Notes: a model not told the origin generated them from the sequence alone. Numbered from the stretch's first letter, positions 11,269 to 20,759 are shown. The stretch: DNA of 64,000 bases from Bacillota bacterium (GCA_030154105.1 JASKKP010000006.1:1-64000), one strand, 5' to 3'. A program made the numbers and translations.

Positions 11269-14200
11269 ACACACCGAGTATAGCTGGCAGCGGTTGGTGG
11301 CCGGCCTCGGCCTGGCACCGGAGGTAAGAGAAGCTCTACGCTCCACCTGTTTAGAGAAAGTGGAGATTACCCCGGACGGCAGAGAGTGGGCCCTTTATCT
11401 AACCGGACCCCGCTGCCTTCCGGCTCCCGCCCTGGACGAGCTGGCCCGAGCGATTTCTGCTGCCACCGAAAGCCACCCCTCGGTGCGGGTGGAACATACG
11501 GTTTTAGCTTCCATGCCCGAGCTTAAAGATGTGTGGCCGGAGATCGCCGACGAGCTGAGCCGTGCGTTCCCGTTCCTCCGCGGCTGGCTCCCAAACGCCC
11601 GCTGGGAAATAAGCGGCGACGTCTTTACTTTGAACCTGGGGAACAGGTTCGCCGTCCACTTGTTTTCGGCTCGCGACGGTTTGACCTTTCTGCGCGATCT
11701 TATTGGTAAACGTACTGGAAGATTCTACCAAATAGAAGTGCTGGCTAGCGCTGAGGAGGAATTAGAAGAAGAGGCCTCGCTTCAAGCGCGGCGAGAAGAA
11801 GAAATACAGCAATACCTGGAGGAGATCCGGGAAGCTTCCCGTAAGGAAGAATCCCCACCTGCTCCGACCTCGACGCCGGAAATCATTGCCGGCGAGCCGA
11901 TAAGAGAGGCTGCACAGCCGATCGCCAGCCTTAGGGAGCTCGGCAGCACGGCGGTGGTGGAAGGATGGGTTACGCGTGCCGAGGTGCAGAAGACAAAAAA
12001 AGGTAAAACTCTTCTTGAGTTCGACTTGGCGGACGAAGGAGACGCCATTTCGGTAAAAGCTCTCCTTAAGAAAAAGAACGAACAGGAAGCGGCAGCAAAC
12101 GTGGTGCCGGGGCGGTGGCTTAGGGTAAAGGGTGAGCTTACTTTCGACCGCTTTGCCGGTGAGGAGATCATCTGGGCCGAAGCAATCCAGGTAATACCGC
12201 CGCGCGAGGACACAGATCCGGAAGAGGAAAAGCGGGTGGAACTTCACCTCCACACCCAGATGAGCGCCCTCGATGCGACCACCCGGCTGAGCGACCTCTT
12301 TGCTACGCTGGCCAGGTGGGGCCACCGGGCGGTGGCGATTACCGACCACGGGTCGGTTCAGGCTTTTCCGGAGGCTTATGAGCTGGGCCGGCAGTTTGGG
12401 ATTAAGGTTATCTACGGCATGGAGGGCTATTTGGTAGAAGACGGGGTTCACCCTCTGGACGATAAAGCCAGGGTGTACCATATTATCATCTTGGTGCGCA
12501 ATCAGGCGGGGCTGAAAAACCTCTACCGGTTGGTTACCTCTTCCCACCTCGATTACTTCCACCGGGTGCCGCGGCTTACCCGCGAGCTCCTGGAAAAGCA
12601 CCGGGATGGCCTCATTTTCGGTTCGGCCTGCGAGGCCGGCGAAGTATTCCGAGCCCTGGCCGAACACGAGGATGAAGAAGAGGTGCGCCGGCGGGCGGCT
12701 TTTTACGATTATCTGGAGATCCAGCCCCGGGGCAACAATGCCTTTCTCGTGCGCGAGGGGAAGCTCAGCGAAGATGAGCTTTTGGAGTTAAACCGGCGCA
12801 TTGTGGCTTTAGGCCGAGAACTGGGGAAGCCGGTAGTGGCTACGGGGGATGTGCACTTCCTCCGTCCGGGCGACGAGATACTGCGGCGCATACTTCTTGC
12901 CGGCCAGAAGTACGCCGATGCCGACCTGCAGCCGCCTCTCTACCTTAAGACTACCAGGGAGATGCTCGCCGAGTTCGGTTATTTAGGGGAAGATGCGGCC
13001 CGCGAAGTGGTGGTAAGGGCGCCGCAGTACGTGGCGTCCCTGGTGGAAGAGGTGCAGCCTGTGCCGTCGGACCTATCGGCTCCACGCATACCCGGTGCCG
13101 AAGAGGAGATTGAGACCATGGCCCGCAGGCGCGCCGTGGAGCTCTACGGCGACCCGCTGCCGCCTTTGGTGGCCCGGCGCCTGGATAAGGAGCTTCAGGC
13201 CATCATAGCCAACGGCTACGCCGTAATCTACCTGATTGCTCAGCGCCTGGTGAAGAAATCCCTGGAAGACGGGTACCTGGTCGGCTCGCGCGGTTCGGTT
13301 GGTTCGTCCTTTGTCGCCACCCTGTGCGGTATCACCGAGGTCAACCCGCTGCCTCCCCACTACCGCTGCCCGCGCTGCCGTCACAGCGAGTTTATCGAAG
13401 ACGGAAGTTACGGCTCCGGCTTCGACCTACCGGACAAAAACTGCCCCCGCTGCGGTGAACTTATGGTAAAAGACGGGCAGGACATCCCCTTTGAGACCTT
13501 CCTCGGCTTTAATGGCGATAAAGTGCCGGACATCGACCTGAACTTTTCCGGGGAGTACCAGAGCCGGATCCATCGTTACACGGAAGAACTCTTCGGCCGC
13601 GACCACGTCTTCCGCGCCGGGACTATCTCCACCATTGCCGAGCGCACGGCTTACGGTTTCGTTAAAGCCTATGCCGACGAGCACGGGCTGAAATGGCGGC
13701 GGGCGCAGGTGGAACGGCTGGTGGCGGGCTTAACCGGAGTGCGGCGCACTACCGGCCAGCACCCGGGAGGGCTGATGATCGTTCCAGACTACTGCGATAT
13801 ACTGGATTTTACGCCGGTCCAATACCCGGCCGATGCCAAAGACAGCGCCGTCGTAACTACCCATTTTGATTACCATTCGATTAGTAGCCGGCTTCTGAAG
13901 CTGGATCTCCTGGGACACGACGACCCGACCGTCCTAAAAATGCTGCAGGAGCTTACCGGGGTCAATCCGCGCTCCATACCTCTGGACGACCCGGAAACTC
14001 TGGCCCTCTTTTCGGGGATAGGGCCGCTGAAAGTGAAGGCGGAGGATATCCGCTCAGAGGTGGGTACTCTCGGCCTCCCCGAGTTCGGCACGCGCTTCGT
14101 TCGGCAGATGCTTGTGGAGACGCGCCCCAAGAGCTTCAGCGAGCTGGTGCGTATTTCCGGGCTGTCCCACGGTACAGATGTTTGGGTGGGCAACGCCCAG

Positions 14201-14959
14201 GACCTAATCCGCTCCGGCCGGGCCACCTTGTCCGAGGTCATCTCTACGCGCGACGACATTATGCTTTATCTGATCGCCAAAGGTTTGGAGCCATCGCTGG
14301 CCTTTAAGATCATGGAAAACGTGCGCAAAGGTAAGGGGCTCAAGCCGGAGATGGAAGAGGCTATGGCCCAGCACGGAGTTCCCGAGTGGTACATCGAATC
14401 CTGCCGCAAGATCAAGTACATGTTTCCCAAGGCCCACGCCGTAGCCTATGTCATGATGGCCTTCCGTATTGCTTATTTCAAAGTTCATTACCCGGCCGCT
14501 TTTTACGCCACCTACTTCTCCGTCCGCGCCGATGATTTTGACCTGGACCTTGCCCTAAAAGGACCGGCGGCCGTGGCCGCCAAGATTGCGGAACTGGAGG
14601 CGAAAGGAAGCGAGGCTTCGGCGAAAGAAAAGGGACTCCTCACCGTGCTGGAGGTGGCCCTGGAGATGTTTGCCCGGGGGCTAAGGTTTCTACCCTTAGA
14701 CCTAACCCGTTCCGACCCAACGCGCTTCCTCATCACCCCAGAGGGGCTTCTGCCGCCTTTGGTCAGCCTGCCAGGCTTAGGTCAGGCGGCCGCGGAGAAC
14801 ATTGTGGCCGCCAGGAACGAGCGGCCGTTCTCCTCACAAGAAGACCTTAGAATTCGAGCGCGCCTGTCGCGCAGCCAGATCGCTCTCCTCGCCCAGGCTC
14901 ACTGCCTGGACAACCTCCCGGTGAACGAACAGTTGGACCTATTTCAAGTTTTGCCCTAA
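11261..14959 (+). CDS. polC: DNA polymerase III alpha subunit, PolC type, lacking the inserted exonuclease domain
   Basis: Replicative polymerase of low-G+C Gram-positives. Domain order: N-terminal region, OB-fold (about residues 230-300), PHP domain beginning RVELHLHTQMSALDA (about 326), zinc-binding CPRCRHSEF and CPRCGE (about 704-735), catalytic palm with GSRGSVGSS (about 675) and DKVPDIDLNFSGEYQ (about 753-767), a helix-hairpin-helix SLPGLGQAAAENIVAARN, and a C-terminal clamp-binding motif QLDLF. In canonical PolC a DEDDh 3'-5' exonuclease of about 170-180 residues interrupts the PHP domain. Here VIYGMEGYLVEDGVHPLDD runs directly into VYHIIILVRNQAGLKNLYRL, and no FDVETTG-type motif exists. 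Length is 1232 against about 1430. There is no frameshift, so the loss looks evolutionary. PHP metal ligands appear kept. Confidence 0.96.
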   Translation: MSEHTEYSWQRLVAGLGLAPEVREALRSTCLEKVEITPDGREWALYLTGPRCLPAPALDELARAISAATESHPSVRVEHTVLASMPELKDVWPEIADELSRAFPFLRGWLPNARWEISGDVFTLNLGNRFAVHLFSARDGLTFLRDLIGKRTGRFYQIEVLASAEEELEEEASLQARREEEIQQYLEEIREASRKEESPPAPTSTPEIIAGEPIREAAQPIASLRELGSTAVVEGWVTRAEVQKTKKGKTLLEFDLADEGDAISVKALLKKKNEQEAAANVVPGRWLRVKGELTFDRFAGEEIIWAEAIQVIPPREDTDPEEEKRVELHLHTQMSALDATTRLSDLFATLARWGHRAVAITDHGSVQAFPEAYELGRQFGIKVIYGMEGYLVEDGVHPLDDKARVYHIIILVRNQAGLKNLYRLVTSSHLDYFHRVPRLTRELLEKHRDGLIFGSACEAGEVFRALAEHEDEEEVRRRAAFYDYLEIQPRGNNAFLVREGKLSEDELLELNRRIVALGRELGKPVVATGDVHFLRPGDEILRRILLAGQKYADADLQPPLYLKTTREMLAEFGYLGEDAAREVVVRAPQYVASLVEEVQPVPSDLSAPRIPGAEEEIETMARRRAVELYGDPLPPLVARRLDKELQAIIANGYAVIYLIAQRLVKKSLEDGYLVGSRGSVGSSFVATLCGITEVNPLPPHYRCPRCRHSEFIEDGSYGSGFDLPDKNCPRCGELMVKDGQDIPFETFLGFNGDKVPDIDLNFSGEYQSRIHRYTEELFGRDHVFRAGTISTIAERTAYGFVKAYADEHGLKWRRAQVERLVAGLTGVRRTTGQHPGGLMIVPDYCDILDFTPVQYPADAKDSAVVTTHFDYHSISSRLLKLDLLGHDDPTVLKMLQELTGVNPRSIPLDDPETLALFSGIGPLKVKAEDIRSEVGTLGLPEFGTRFVRQMLVETRPKSFSELVRISGLSHGTDVWVGNAQDLIRSGRATLSEVISTRDDIMLYLIAKGLEPSLAFKIMENVRKGKGLKPEMEEAMAQHGVPEWYIESCRKIKYMFPKAHAVAYVMMAFRIAYFKVHYPAAFYATYFSVRADDFDLDLALKGPAAVAAKIAELEAKGSEASAKEKGLLTVLEVALEMFARGLRFLPLDLTRSDPTRFLITPEGLLPPLVSLPGLGQAAAENIVAARNERPFSSQEDLRIRARLSRSQIALLAQAHCLDNLPVNEQLDLFQVLP

Positions 14960-14976
14960 CCCCAGGGAGCCGAAGC

Positions 14977-15006
14977 TTGCCAACGCCTAACTCGACATGT
15001 TATACT
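14977..15006 (+). promoter_or_regulatory. Promoter of the rimP-nusA-infB operon
   Basis: Sigma-A type promoter: TTGCCA at 14977-14982, an 18-base spacer, and TATACT at 15001-15006, with TG one base before the -10 (extended -10). It follows polC by 17 bases and precedes a roughly 160-base leader. Confidence 0.7.
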
Positions 15007-15050
15007 GTTCTTGGTCGGTAGCGGTTACGGGTAGAAGCCGTTTTGGTACT

Positions 15051-15074
15051 AAGAGTGGGTGCTCACCCACTCTT
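15051..15074 (+). terminator. Leader hairpin (possible attenuator) upstream of rimP
   Basis: A perfect 10-bp inverted repeat, AAGAGTGGGT and ACCCACTCTT with a 4-base loop, lies about 45 bases downstream of the expected transcription start. The right arm ends in TCTTTACTGTT, a weak T-rich tail. It could be an intrinsic attenuator subject to NusA-dependent control, or a leftover terminator of the polC operon; the sequence does not decide. Confidence 0.5.
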
Positions 15075-15127
15075 TACTGTTACTGGTGGGTGTGGCGGGC
15101 TAAGTTCTCCCGGCCGAGGAAAAAATA

Positions 15128-15155
15128 GTGGCGGCTGCCCGGTGCCGGGCGCCAC
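15128..15155 (+). other. Hairpin abutting the rimP ribosome-binding site
   Basis: GTGGC ... GCCCGG-tg-CCGGGC GCCAC forms an 11-bp stem with a 4-base bulge on the left arm. It ends one base before AAGGAGGG (15156-15163), so it could affect access to the rimP start. Confidence 0.45.
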
Positions 15156-15169
15156 AAGGAGGGAATGGG

Positions 15170-15646
15170 ATGAACAACGTCGTGGAAACGGTCAGTGCCC
15201 TGGTGGAACCCCTGGCCCGAAAAGAAGGTCTAGAAGTGGTAGACGTGACTTTTACCCGGGAAGGAGGGCGTTGGTTTCTTCGGATCTTCATCGACAAGCC
15301 GGGGGGAGTAGGGGTAGACGACTGCGAGCGCCTGAGCGAGCTTTTGAGTCCCATCCTTGATGCCGAGGACCCAATACCCCAGTCCTACTACCTAGAGGTA
15401 TCGTCGCCCGGCCTGGACCGTCCTTTGAAACGCGACCAGGATTACGAGCGCTTCCGCGGGCGGCGGGTCACGATACGCACGCGCGCTCCGCTGGCCGGGC
15501 GCCGGCGCTTTACCGGTGTGCTCTTGGGCCTTAGCGAAGGGAAAGTTAAGCTGGATCTGGGAGCCGAGGGTGAAGTCCTCATTCCTAAAGAAGAGATTGC
15601 CCAAGCGAAGCTCGTGGCGGAGATTAGCTGGGAGGGAAGAAAGTGA
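15170..15646 (+). CDS. rimP: Ribosome maturation factor RimP
   Basis: Assembly factor for the 30S subunit, acting on the 16S rRNA central domain and uS12 incorporation. The 158-residue protein shows the N-terminal alpha/beta domain (VVDVTFTREGGRWFLRIFID, then DDCERLSELLSPILD) and the PGLDRPLKRDQDY motif (about residues 80-92) leading to a C-terminal SH3-like barrel. The upstream frame is open from 15128, but ATG 15170 has AAGGAGGG seven bases before it. It is the usual first gene of the nusA operon; its TGA overlaps the nusA start (GTGA). Confidence 0.95.
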   Translation: MNNVVETVSALVEPLARKEGLEVVDVTFTREGGRWFLRIFIDKPGGVGVDDCERLSELLSPILDAEDPIPQSYYLEVSSPGLDRPLKRDQDYERFRGRRVTIRTRAPLAGRRRFTGVLLGLSEGKVKLDLGAEGEVLIPKEEIAQAKLVAEISWEGRK

Positions 15647-16704
15647 ACCAGGAGTTTTTGGAAGCACTAGATCAACTGGAAAAGGAACGGGGAATAAAAA
15701 AGGAAGTCTTGCTCGAGGCTCTTGAAGCGGCGCTTGTTTCGGCGTACAAGAAGAACTTCTCTTCGGCGCAGAACGTGCGGGTGCAGATTGACCGTACTAC
15801 AGGCGAGGTTAAGGTGTTTGCGCGGAAGGTTGTGGTGGACAAGGTCGAAGACCCGCGGCTCGAGGTGTCTTTGGAAGAGGCTAAGGAGATCGACCCTCGG
15901 TACGAGATTGAGGACATAATGGAATTCGAAGTGACACCGCGCGAGTTCGGCCGCATTGCCGCGCAGAATGCCAAGCAGGTGGTGGTACAGCGGATTAGGG
16001 AGGCCGAACGGGGTATCATTTATGAGGAGTTTGCCGACCGCGAGGGGGACATCATAACCGGCGTTATTCAGAAATTCGAACAGAAAAACGTCCTTCTCGA
16101 CTTAGGACGGGCGGAAGCCATCTTGGCCGCCAGCGAGCAGATGCCCAACGACGTCTACCGTCCTGGTGAAAGGCTTAAAGCGTACGTGTTGGAGGTAAAT
16201 CGGACGACAAAAGGGCCCCAGATCCTCGTTTCGCGAACCCATCCCGGTTTCCTTAAGCGGCTCTTTGAACTCGAGGTGCCGGAGATCCACGACGGAACGG
16301 TGGAGATAAAATCCATCGCCCGCGAGGCCGGTTCCCGTTCAAAAATGGCCGTCTGGGCGCGGGACCCCAATGTAGACCCCGTGGGGGCCTGCGTCGGCCC
16401 CAAAGGCATGCGCGTCCAGGCGGTGGTAAATGAATTGCGGGGGGAGAAAATCGATATCATTAAGTGGAGCAGCGTGCCGGAAGAGTTTATCGCCAGCGCC
16501 CTCAGCCCGGCCCGGGTTCTCGGCGTTACGTTGGAAGAGGAAGGCCGGGTGGCGCGGGTCCGCGTGCCGGAAAACCAGCTTTCTCTGGCCATTGGGAAAG
16601 AAGGGCAAAACGCCCGCCTGGCTGCCAAGCTTACGGGTTGGAAGATAGACATTAAGAGCGAGCCGCAGGGAGCGGGTGAGGTGAAGGAGAGTGATGCACC
16701 GTGA
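15643..16704 (+). CDS. nusA: Transcription termination/antitermination factor NusA
   Basis: Binds RNA polymerase near the exit channel and influences pausing, termination and antitermination. The N-terminal polymerase-binding domain spans about 1-125 (EVLLEALEAALVSAYKKNF). An S1 domain follows (GDIITGVIQKFEQKNVLLDL), then two KH domains, including DPVGACVGPKGMRVQAVV and LSLAIGKEGQNARLAAKL. Length 353 is the Gram-positive form without the C-terminal acidic repeats of proteobacteria. The leader hairpins upstream of rimP could be its own targets, as NusA autoregulation is known elsewhere. Confidence 0.96.
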   Translation: MNQEFLEALDQLEKERGIKKEVLLEALEAALVSAYKKNFSSAQNVRVQIDRTTGEVKVFARKVVVDKVEDPRLEVSLEEAKEIDPRYEIEDIMEFEVTPREFGRIAAQNAKQVVVQRIREAERGIIYEEFADREGDIITGVIQKFEQKNVLLDLGRAEAILAASEQMPNDVYRPGERLKAYVLEVNRTTKGPQILVSRTHPGFLKRLFELEVPEIHDGTVEIKSIAREAGSRSKMAVWARDPNVDPVGACVGPKGMRVQAVVNELRGEKIDIIKWSSVPEEFIASALSPARVLGVTLEEEGRVARVRVPENQLSLAIGKEGQNARLAAKLTGWKIDIKSEPQGAGEVKESDAP

Positions 16705-16967
16705 AACAACGCCGCGTTCCCATGCGCCTCTGTGTAGGCTGTCAGGAAATGCGTCCCAAGAAAGAGTTGCTCCGGGTGGTGCGCACCCCGGAGAACAAGC
16801 TGGAAGTGGATCGGACCGGCAAGAAGCCGGGGCGGGGGGCCTACATCTGTCCGGTACGGGCGTGCTTGGACAAGGCCATCCAGGGCCGACGGCTGGAGAA
16901 GGCGCTAGAGATGGAAATTACGCCGCAGATCGTACGGGAACTCGAGGACCGGCTGATCGAGATTTAG
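16701..16967 (+). CDS. rnpM: RNase P modulator RnpM (YlxR family)
   Basis: An 88-residue basic protein of the YlxR/DUF448 family. It shows RLCVGCQEMRPKKELLRVVR (about residues 6-25), DRTGKKPGRGAYIC and a conserved PVRACLDKA segment. Family members bind RNA, and the Bacillus subtilis protein has been linked to RNase P control. Its location between nusA and ylxQ is highly conserved. GTG start overlaps the nusA stop by four bases. Confidence 0.92.
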   Translation: MKQRRVPMRLCVGCQEMRPKKELLRVVRTPENKLEVDRTGKKPGRGAYICPVRACLDKAIQGRRLEKALEMEITPQIVRELEDRLIEI

Positions 16968-16972
16968 AGCGC

Positions 16973-17287
16973 GTGCGGGGCATCCTGGGCCTCGCCCGCC
17001 GGGCGGGGCGGCTGGTCGTGGGCGATCAAAGCTGCCGTAAGGCGCTGGCGCGAGGCCGGGCGCGCCTTATCATCCTTGCCGCGGATGGCAGCGAGCGCAC
17101 GCAGAAGACGTTCCGGGAACTGGGCGAAAGGGCCGGAGTCCCAACTTGCCGTGTAGCTTCAAAAGTAGAATTGGGCCGCTGGCTAGGGCGCGACCGGGTG
17201 GCCGTCGCCGTGATAACCGATGCCCAGCTGGTCCGTGGGCTAAAGGCAGTCCTTGCGGGAGCCGGGGATGAGAATAAACGGGGGTGA
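16973..17287 (+). CDS. ylxQ: L7Ae-family RNA-binding protein YlxQ
   Basis: A 104-residue member of the L7Ae/L30e/S12e fold, which recognises kink-turn RNA. It begins VRGILGLARRAGRLVVGDQS and continues with ALARGRARLIILAADGSERT, both typical of the family. The frame is open far upstream in nusA/rnpM, but GTG 16973, six bases after the rnpM stop, fits the family N-terminus. It precedes infB by six bases. In Bacillus relatives it binds k-turn motifs in structured RNAs; the target here is unknown. Confidence 0.88.
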   Translation: MRGILGLARRAGRLVVGDQSCRKALARGRARLIILAADGSERTQKTFRELGERAGVPTCRVASKVELGRWLGRDRVAVAVITDAQLVRGLKAVLAGAGDENKRG

Positions 17288-17293
17288 GCATAG

Positions 17294-19381
17294 ATGGCGA
17301 AGTTGCGCGTTTATGAACTGGCCAAAGAGCTTAAGGTAAGCAGCAAAGACCTGATGGAACTCCTTCCGGAGTTCGGAGTTAAGGTAAAAAACCACATGAG
17401 TACCCTGGAAGACGACTTGGTGGAACAGGTGCGGGATAGCCTGGGCGTGAGCGAGGTTTCCGACTTGCCCGAGGTGGTTACAGAGCTGGAAATTGAGGAA
17501 GAAAAAGGGCGGCGCCGCCTGGAAAAAAGGCCGCGCCCTAAAGGGAAAGGGAAGGAAGGGCGTGCCGAACGTCCACCGCGGGCCGACAGGCCTAAAGAGC
17601 GGGCACCGAAAAAAGAACCTGAACCGGGCGAGGCCAAAGAGATAGAGCTCCCGGAACGCTTGACGGTGCAAGAGCTCGCCGCTCGCTTGGGGCGGCCGGG
17701 CAGCCAGGTGGTCAAACTGCTCTTCGCCCAGGGGATAATGGCCGGGCTCAACCAGACGATCGAATTTGATGTGGCCGCCCAGGTGGCGGGCAGCATGGGC
17801 TTTACGGTGAAGCGTGCACCCGAGCCCGAACCGGAAACGCCGCCGGCCGAAGAGGAGGACAGGCCCGAAGACCTGCGCGAGCGTCCGCCTGTAGTTACCG
17901 TTATGGGGCACGTCGATCATGGCAAAACTTCCCTCCTGGACGCCATTCGAAACACCCGCGTCACGGCGCAGGAAGCAGGGGGCATTACCCAGCACATCGG
18001 CGCTTCGGTGGTCGAGCATAACGGGCGTAAAATCGTCTTCCTGGACACGCCCGGCCACGAAGCATTTACCGCTATGCGCGCCCGGGGTGCCCAGGTTACC
18101 GATATCGCCGTCCTGGTGGTAGCCGCGGACGACGGCGTGATGCCGCAAACGGTGGAAGCCATCAACCACGCTAAAGCGGCCGGAGTACCCATCATCGTGG
18201 CCATCAACAAGATCGACAAACCGGGCGCGCGGCCCGATTTGGTAAAACAGCAGCTGACGGAGTACGGGCTGGTGGCCGAGGAGTGGGGCGGGGATACCAT
18301 TTGCCTTCCCGTATCGGCCGTGCGCAAGGAGGGCATCGAGGACCTACTGGAGATGATCCTCCTCGTGGCCGATATGCAGGAGCTTAAGGCCAACCCCAAC
18401 CGTCCGGCTGTGGGTACCATTATCGAAGCCCAGCTTGACCGCGGGCGCGGGCCGGTGGCGACCGTACTGGTGCAGAAAGGTACGCTCCGCGTAGGCGATG
18501 CGGTAGTAGCGGGAACGGCGGCCGGGCGTGTCCGCGCCATGATAAACGACAAAGGGCAGCGAGTCAGTACCGCCGGCCCTTCCGAACCGGTCTCCGTCCT
18601 CGGCTTCTCTGAGGTACCTCAGGCCGGTGACCTCTTAAAAGTCGTCCGGGATGAAAAGACGGCCCGGGCTTTGGCCGACCAAGCCAAGGAACGCCTGCGG
18701 GAAAAGGAGCTGAAGTTGAGCCCGCGCCTCACCCTCGATGAACTTTATCAACGCATCCAGGAGGGGAAGGTCAAGGAACTTAACCTGGTGGTTAAGGCCG
18801 ACGTCCAGGGGTCGGTGGAGGCGGTCAGCCAGGCCCTGGAAAAACTTTCTAACCCGGAAGTCAAGGTTAAGGTTATCCACGGAGGCGTAGGGGCCATTAC
18901 CGAAACCGACGTTATGCTGGCGGCTGCGTCAAGCGCCATCATTATCGGCTTCAACGTGCGTCCGGAAGGCAAGGCGGCCCAAGCGGCGGAGGAAGAAAAA
19001 GTGGATGTACGCCTCTACCGGGTTATTTACGACGCCATCGACGATGTCAAGGCTGCCATGCAGGGGCTTCTTGCCCCGAAACTGCGGGAGGTTTCGCTGG
19101 GGCGGGCTGAAGTGCGGGCCATCTTTCACGTGCCTAAGGCAGGCACCGTGGCCGGGTGCTATGTTCAGGAAGGCAAGTTTACCCGCGATGCTGCGGTGCG
19201 CCTAATTCGCGACGGCGTAGTAATATATGAAGGTAAGGTAGCTTCCCTGCGCCGCTTCAAGGACGATGTGCGGGAGGTGGCCGCCGGGTACGAGTGTGGT
19301 ATTACGCTCGCGAATTTCCAAGACATTAAAGAAGGCGACGTCCTGGAAGCCTTCCGGATGGAGGAAGTCCCGGTTGCCTGA
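17294..19381 (+). CDS. infB: Translation initiation factor IF-2
   Basis: GTPase that places initiator fMet-tRNA on the ribosome. N-terminal IF2_N module ([20 protein letters not shown]), then a charged linker (about residues 60-120), a second IF2_N-like helix region, and the G domain with [20 protein letters not shown] (G1), DTPGHEAF (G3) and INKIDKPGA (G4). Domains II to IV follow, including [19 protein letters not shown]. At 695 residues it is the short bacterial form. ATG follows GGGGGTGAG. Confidence 0.97.
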   Translation: MAKLRVYELAKELKVSSKDLMELLPEFGVKVKNHMSTLEDDLVEQVRDSLGVSEVSDLPEVVTELEIEEEKGRRRLEKRPRPKGKGKEGRAERPPRADRPKERAPKKEPEPGEAKEIELPERLTVQELAARLGRPGSQVVKLLFAQGIMAGLNQTIEFDVAAQVAGSMGFTVKRAPEPEPETPPAEEEDRPEDLRERPPVVTVMGHVDHGKTSLLDAIRNTRVTAQEAGGITQHIGASVVEHNGRKIVFLDTPGHEAFTAMRARGAQVTDIAVLVVAADDGVMPQTVEAINHAKAAGVPIIVAINKIDKPGARPDLVKQQLTEYGLVAEEWGGDTICLPVSAVRKEGIEDLLEMILLVADMQELKANPNRPAVGTIIEAQLDRGRGPVATVLVQKGTLRVGDAVVAGTAAGRVRAMINDKGQRVSTAGPSEPVSVLGFSEVPQAGDLLKVVRDEKTARALADQAKERLREKELKLSPRLTLDELYQRIQEGKVKELNLVVKADVQGSVEAVSQALEKLSNPEVKVKVIHGGVGAITETDVMLAAASSAIIIGFNVRPEGKAAQAAEEEKVDVRLYRVIYDAIDDVKAAMQGLLAPKLREVSLGRAEVRAIFHVPKAGTVAGCYVQEGKFTRDAAVRLIRDGVVIYEGKVASLRRFKDDVREVAAGYECGITLANFQDIKEGDVLEAFRMEEVPVA

Positions 19382-19411
19382 GGGATCGTACCGCAGATGG
19401 AGGTGGACGGG

Positions 19412-19822
19412 GTGGGCAGGCTGCGCGAAGCGAAGCTGCAGGAAGCTTTTCGCAAGGAAATGAGCGATCTTATCCAGCGCGAGCTGAAAGACCCGCGCAT
19501 TGGCTTTGCCTCGATAACAAGGGTTGATATTTCCGGCGACCTACGCCACGTGACTTTTTACGTGAGCGTGCTCGGCAGTGATGAAGAGAAGAAGGCCACA
19601 CTCGAGGGGCTGGAGCGGGCTTCCGGGTTCATCCGTTCGGAACTCGGTCGGCGCATTCGCCTGCGCTATACACCCGAGATAGCTTTTCGCCTTGATGAAT
19701 CCATTGCCCGTGGGGTAGAACTGACCAACCTTATCAGCCGTATTCAAAAAGAGGAAGGAGCCGGGCAGAGTGACAGGGGAAGAAGCCCGGACGATCAGCG
19801 AGATCGTCCTGAAGGCGAGTGA
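19412..19822 (+). CDS. rbfA: Ribosome-binding factor A
   Basis: 30S maturation factor with a type II KH-like fold, needed for 16S rRNA 5'-end processing and cold growth. Motifs: FRKEMSDLIQRELKDPRIGF and VDISGDLRHVTFYVSVLG, ending with RYTPEIAFRLDESI. GTG 19412 is chosen because GGAGGTGG lies at 19399-19406; ATG 19397 in the same frame has a poorer site. The C-terminal tail (EGAGQSDRGRSP onward) is longer than usual and overlaps nrnA by 53 bases. The ylxP gene found before rbfA in Bacillus is absent. Confidence 0.92.
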   Translation: MGRLREAKLQEAFRKEMSDLIQRELKDPRIGFASITRVDISGDLRHVTFYVSVLGSDEEKKATLEGLERASGFIRSELGRRIRLRYTPEIAFRLDESIARGVELTNLISRIQKEEGAGQSDRGRSPDDQRDRPEGE

Positions 19823-20759
19823 GCTGGTGCTGCTTTGCCATGTTGACCCGGACGGCGATGCCATCGGCTCTCTCCTGGGATTGGGTTTGGCCCTTAAGGC
19901 CACCGGGCGCAAGGTTAGCATGGTGAGCCCGGACGGTGTTCCGGCGAGCTATACCTTTCTGCCTGGATCTCGGGAAGTTGAGCGGACTATCGGGGAACTG
20001 GGAGAGGTGACGGTGGTTATCGTGCTCGATTGCGGCGACCTCGAACGCTTGGGGGCGCTGCGGGAAAAGGTGGCCGGCCATCCGTTGCTCATCAATATCG
20101 ACCACCATCCGACCAACGGGAGATTTGGACGCTACAACTTAGTCGATCCCCAGGCGGCGGCGACGGCTGAGTTGGTGCTTTCGCTTTTGGACCGGCTTGA
20201 GCTGCCTGTGTCTCTTCCGGTAGCCACCTGCCTGTATACGGGTCTACACACCGATACCGGCGGGTTTCGCTATGAAAATACCAGTCCCCGGGTTCACCGG
20301 GTTGCGGAACGCTTGCTGGAGCTCGGGGTTAAGCCTTGGGAGGTCGCCGATTTCGTTTACGATACGAAGCCGCTCCCGCAAGTGCTTCTCATTAGGGAGG
20401 CCCTCAGCCGCCTGAAACTGGGCTGCGCCGGACGTCTGGCCTGGGTAAGCCTGCCGCGTTCGGTGTTTCGGGCCTGTGGGACGGACGACACGAGCGGTCT
20501 CATCAATTACCCGCGCATGATCGCCGGAGTAGAGGTAGCCCTTTTGTTTAAGGAAACCGAGGAAGGTACCGTGCGCGTCGGCCTGCGCTCGCGGCATGTG
20601 GATGTGAGCCGGTTGGCCCTTCGCTTTGGAGGCGGCGGCCATGCCCGGGCTGCAGGCTGTACCTTGGCCGGGCCCTTAGAACGGGCAGAGGAGATAATGC
20701 TTAAGGCTGCCGAGCGGGCGCTCGAGGAGGAATTGGCCGGTGAGCGAAGGATTCATTAA
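19770..20759 (+). CDS. nrnA: Bifunctional oligoribonuclease / pAp phosphatase NrnA
   Basis: DHH-DHHA1 family phosphoesterase that degrades nanoRNAs (2-5 nt) and dephosphorylates 3'-phosphoadenosine 5'-phosphate. The sequence has the first metal motif LCHVDPDGDAIGSLLG (about residues 22-37), the VLDCGD motif, the DHH box INIDHHPTN (about 108-116), and the DHHA1 substrate motif FGGGGHARAAGC near the C-terminus. 329 residues, normal. The 53-base overlap with rbfA is unusually long. Its position between rbfA and truB is common in Clostridia. Confidence 0.94.
   Translation: MTGEEARTISEIVLKASELVLLCHVDPDGDAIGSLLGLGLALKATGRKVSMVSPDGVPASYTFLPGSREVERTIGELGEVTVVIVLDCGDLERLGALREKVAGHPLLINIDHHPTNGRFGRYNLVDPQAAATAELVLSLLDRLELPVSLPVATCLYTGLHTDTGGFRYENTSPRVHRVAERLLELGVKPWEVADFVYDTKPLPQVLLIREALSRLKLGCAGRLAWVSLPRSVFRACGTDDTSGLINYPRMIAGVEVALLFKETEEGTVRVGLRSRHVDVSRLALRFGGGGHARAAGCTLAGPLERAEEIMLKAAERALEEELAGERRIH

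Noticed and set aside
11762-12667. 301-codon minus-strand frame opposite polC, considered as a gene filling the missing exonuclease role.
   Set aside because: No nuclease motif and antisense to conserved OB and PHP sequence.
15043-15360. 105-codon plus-strand frame across the rimP leader and start.
   Set aside because: Overlaps rimP in another frame, low-complexity Arg/Gly-rich translation, no ribosome-binding site.
17240-18169. 309-codon minus-strand frame opposite infB.
   Set aside because: Shadow of infB; no motif and no ribosome-binding site.
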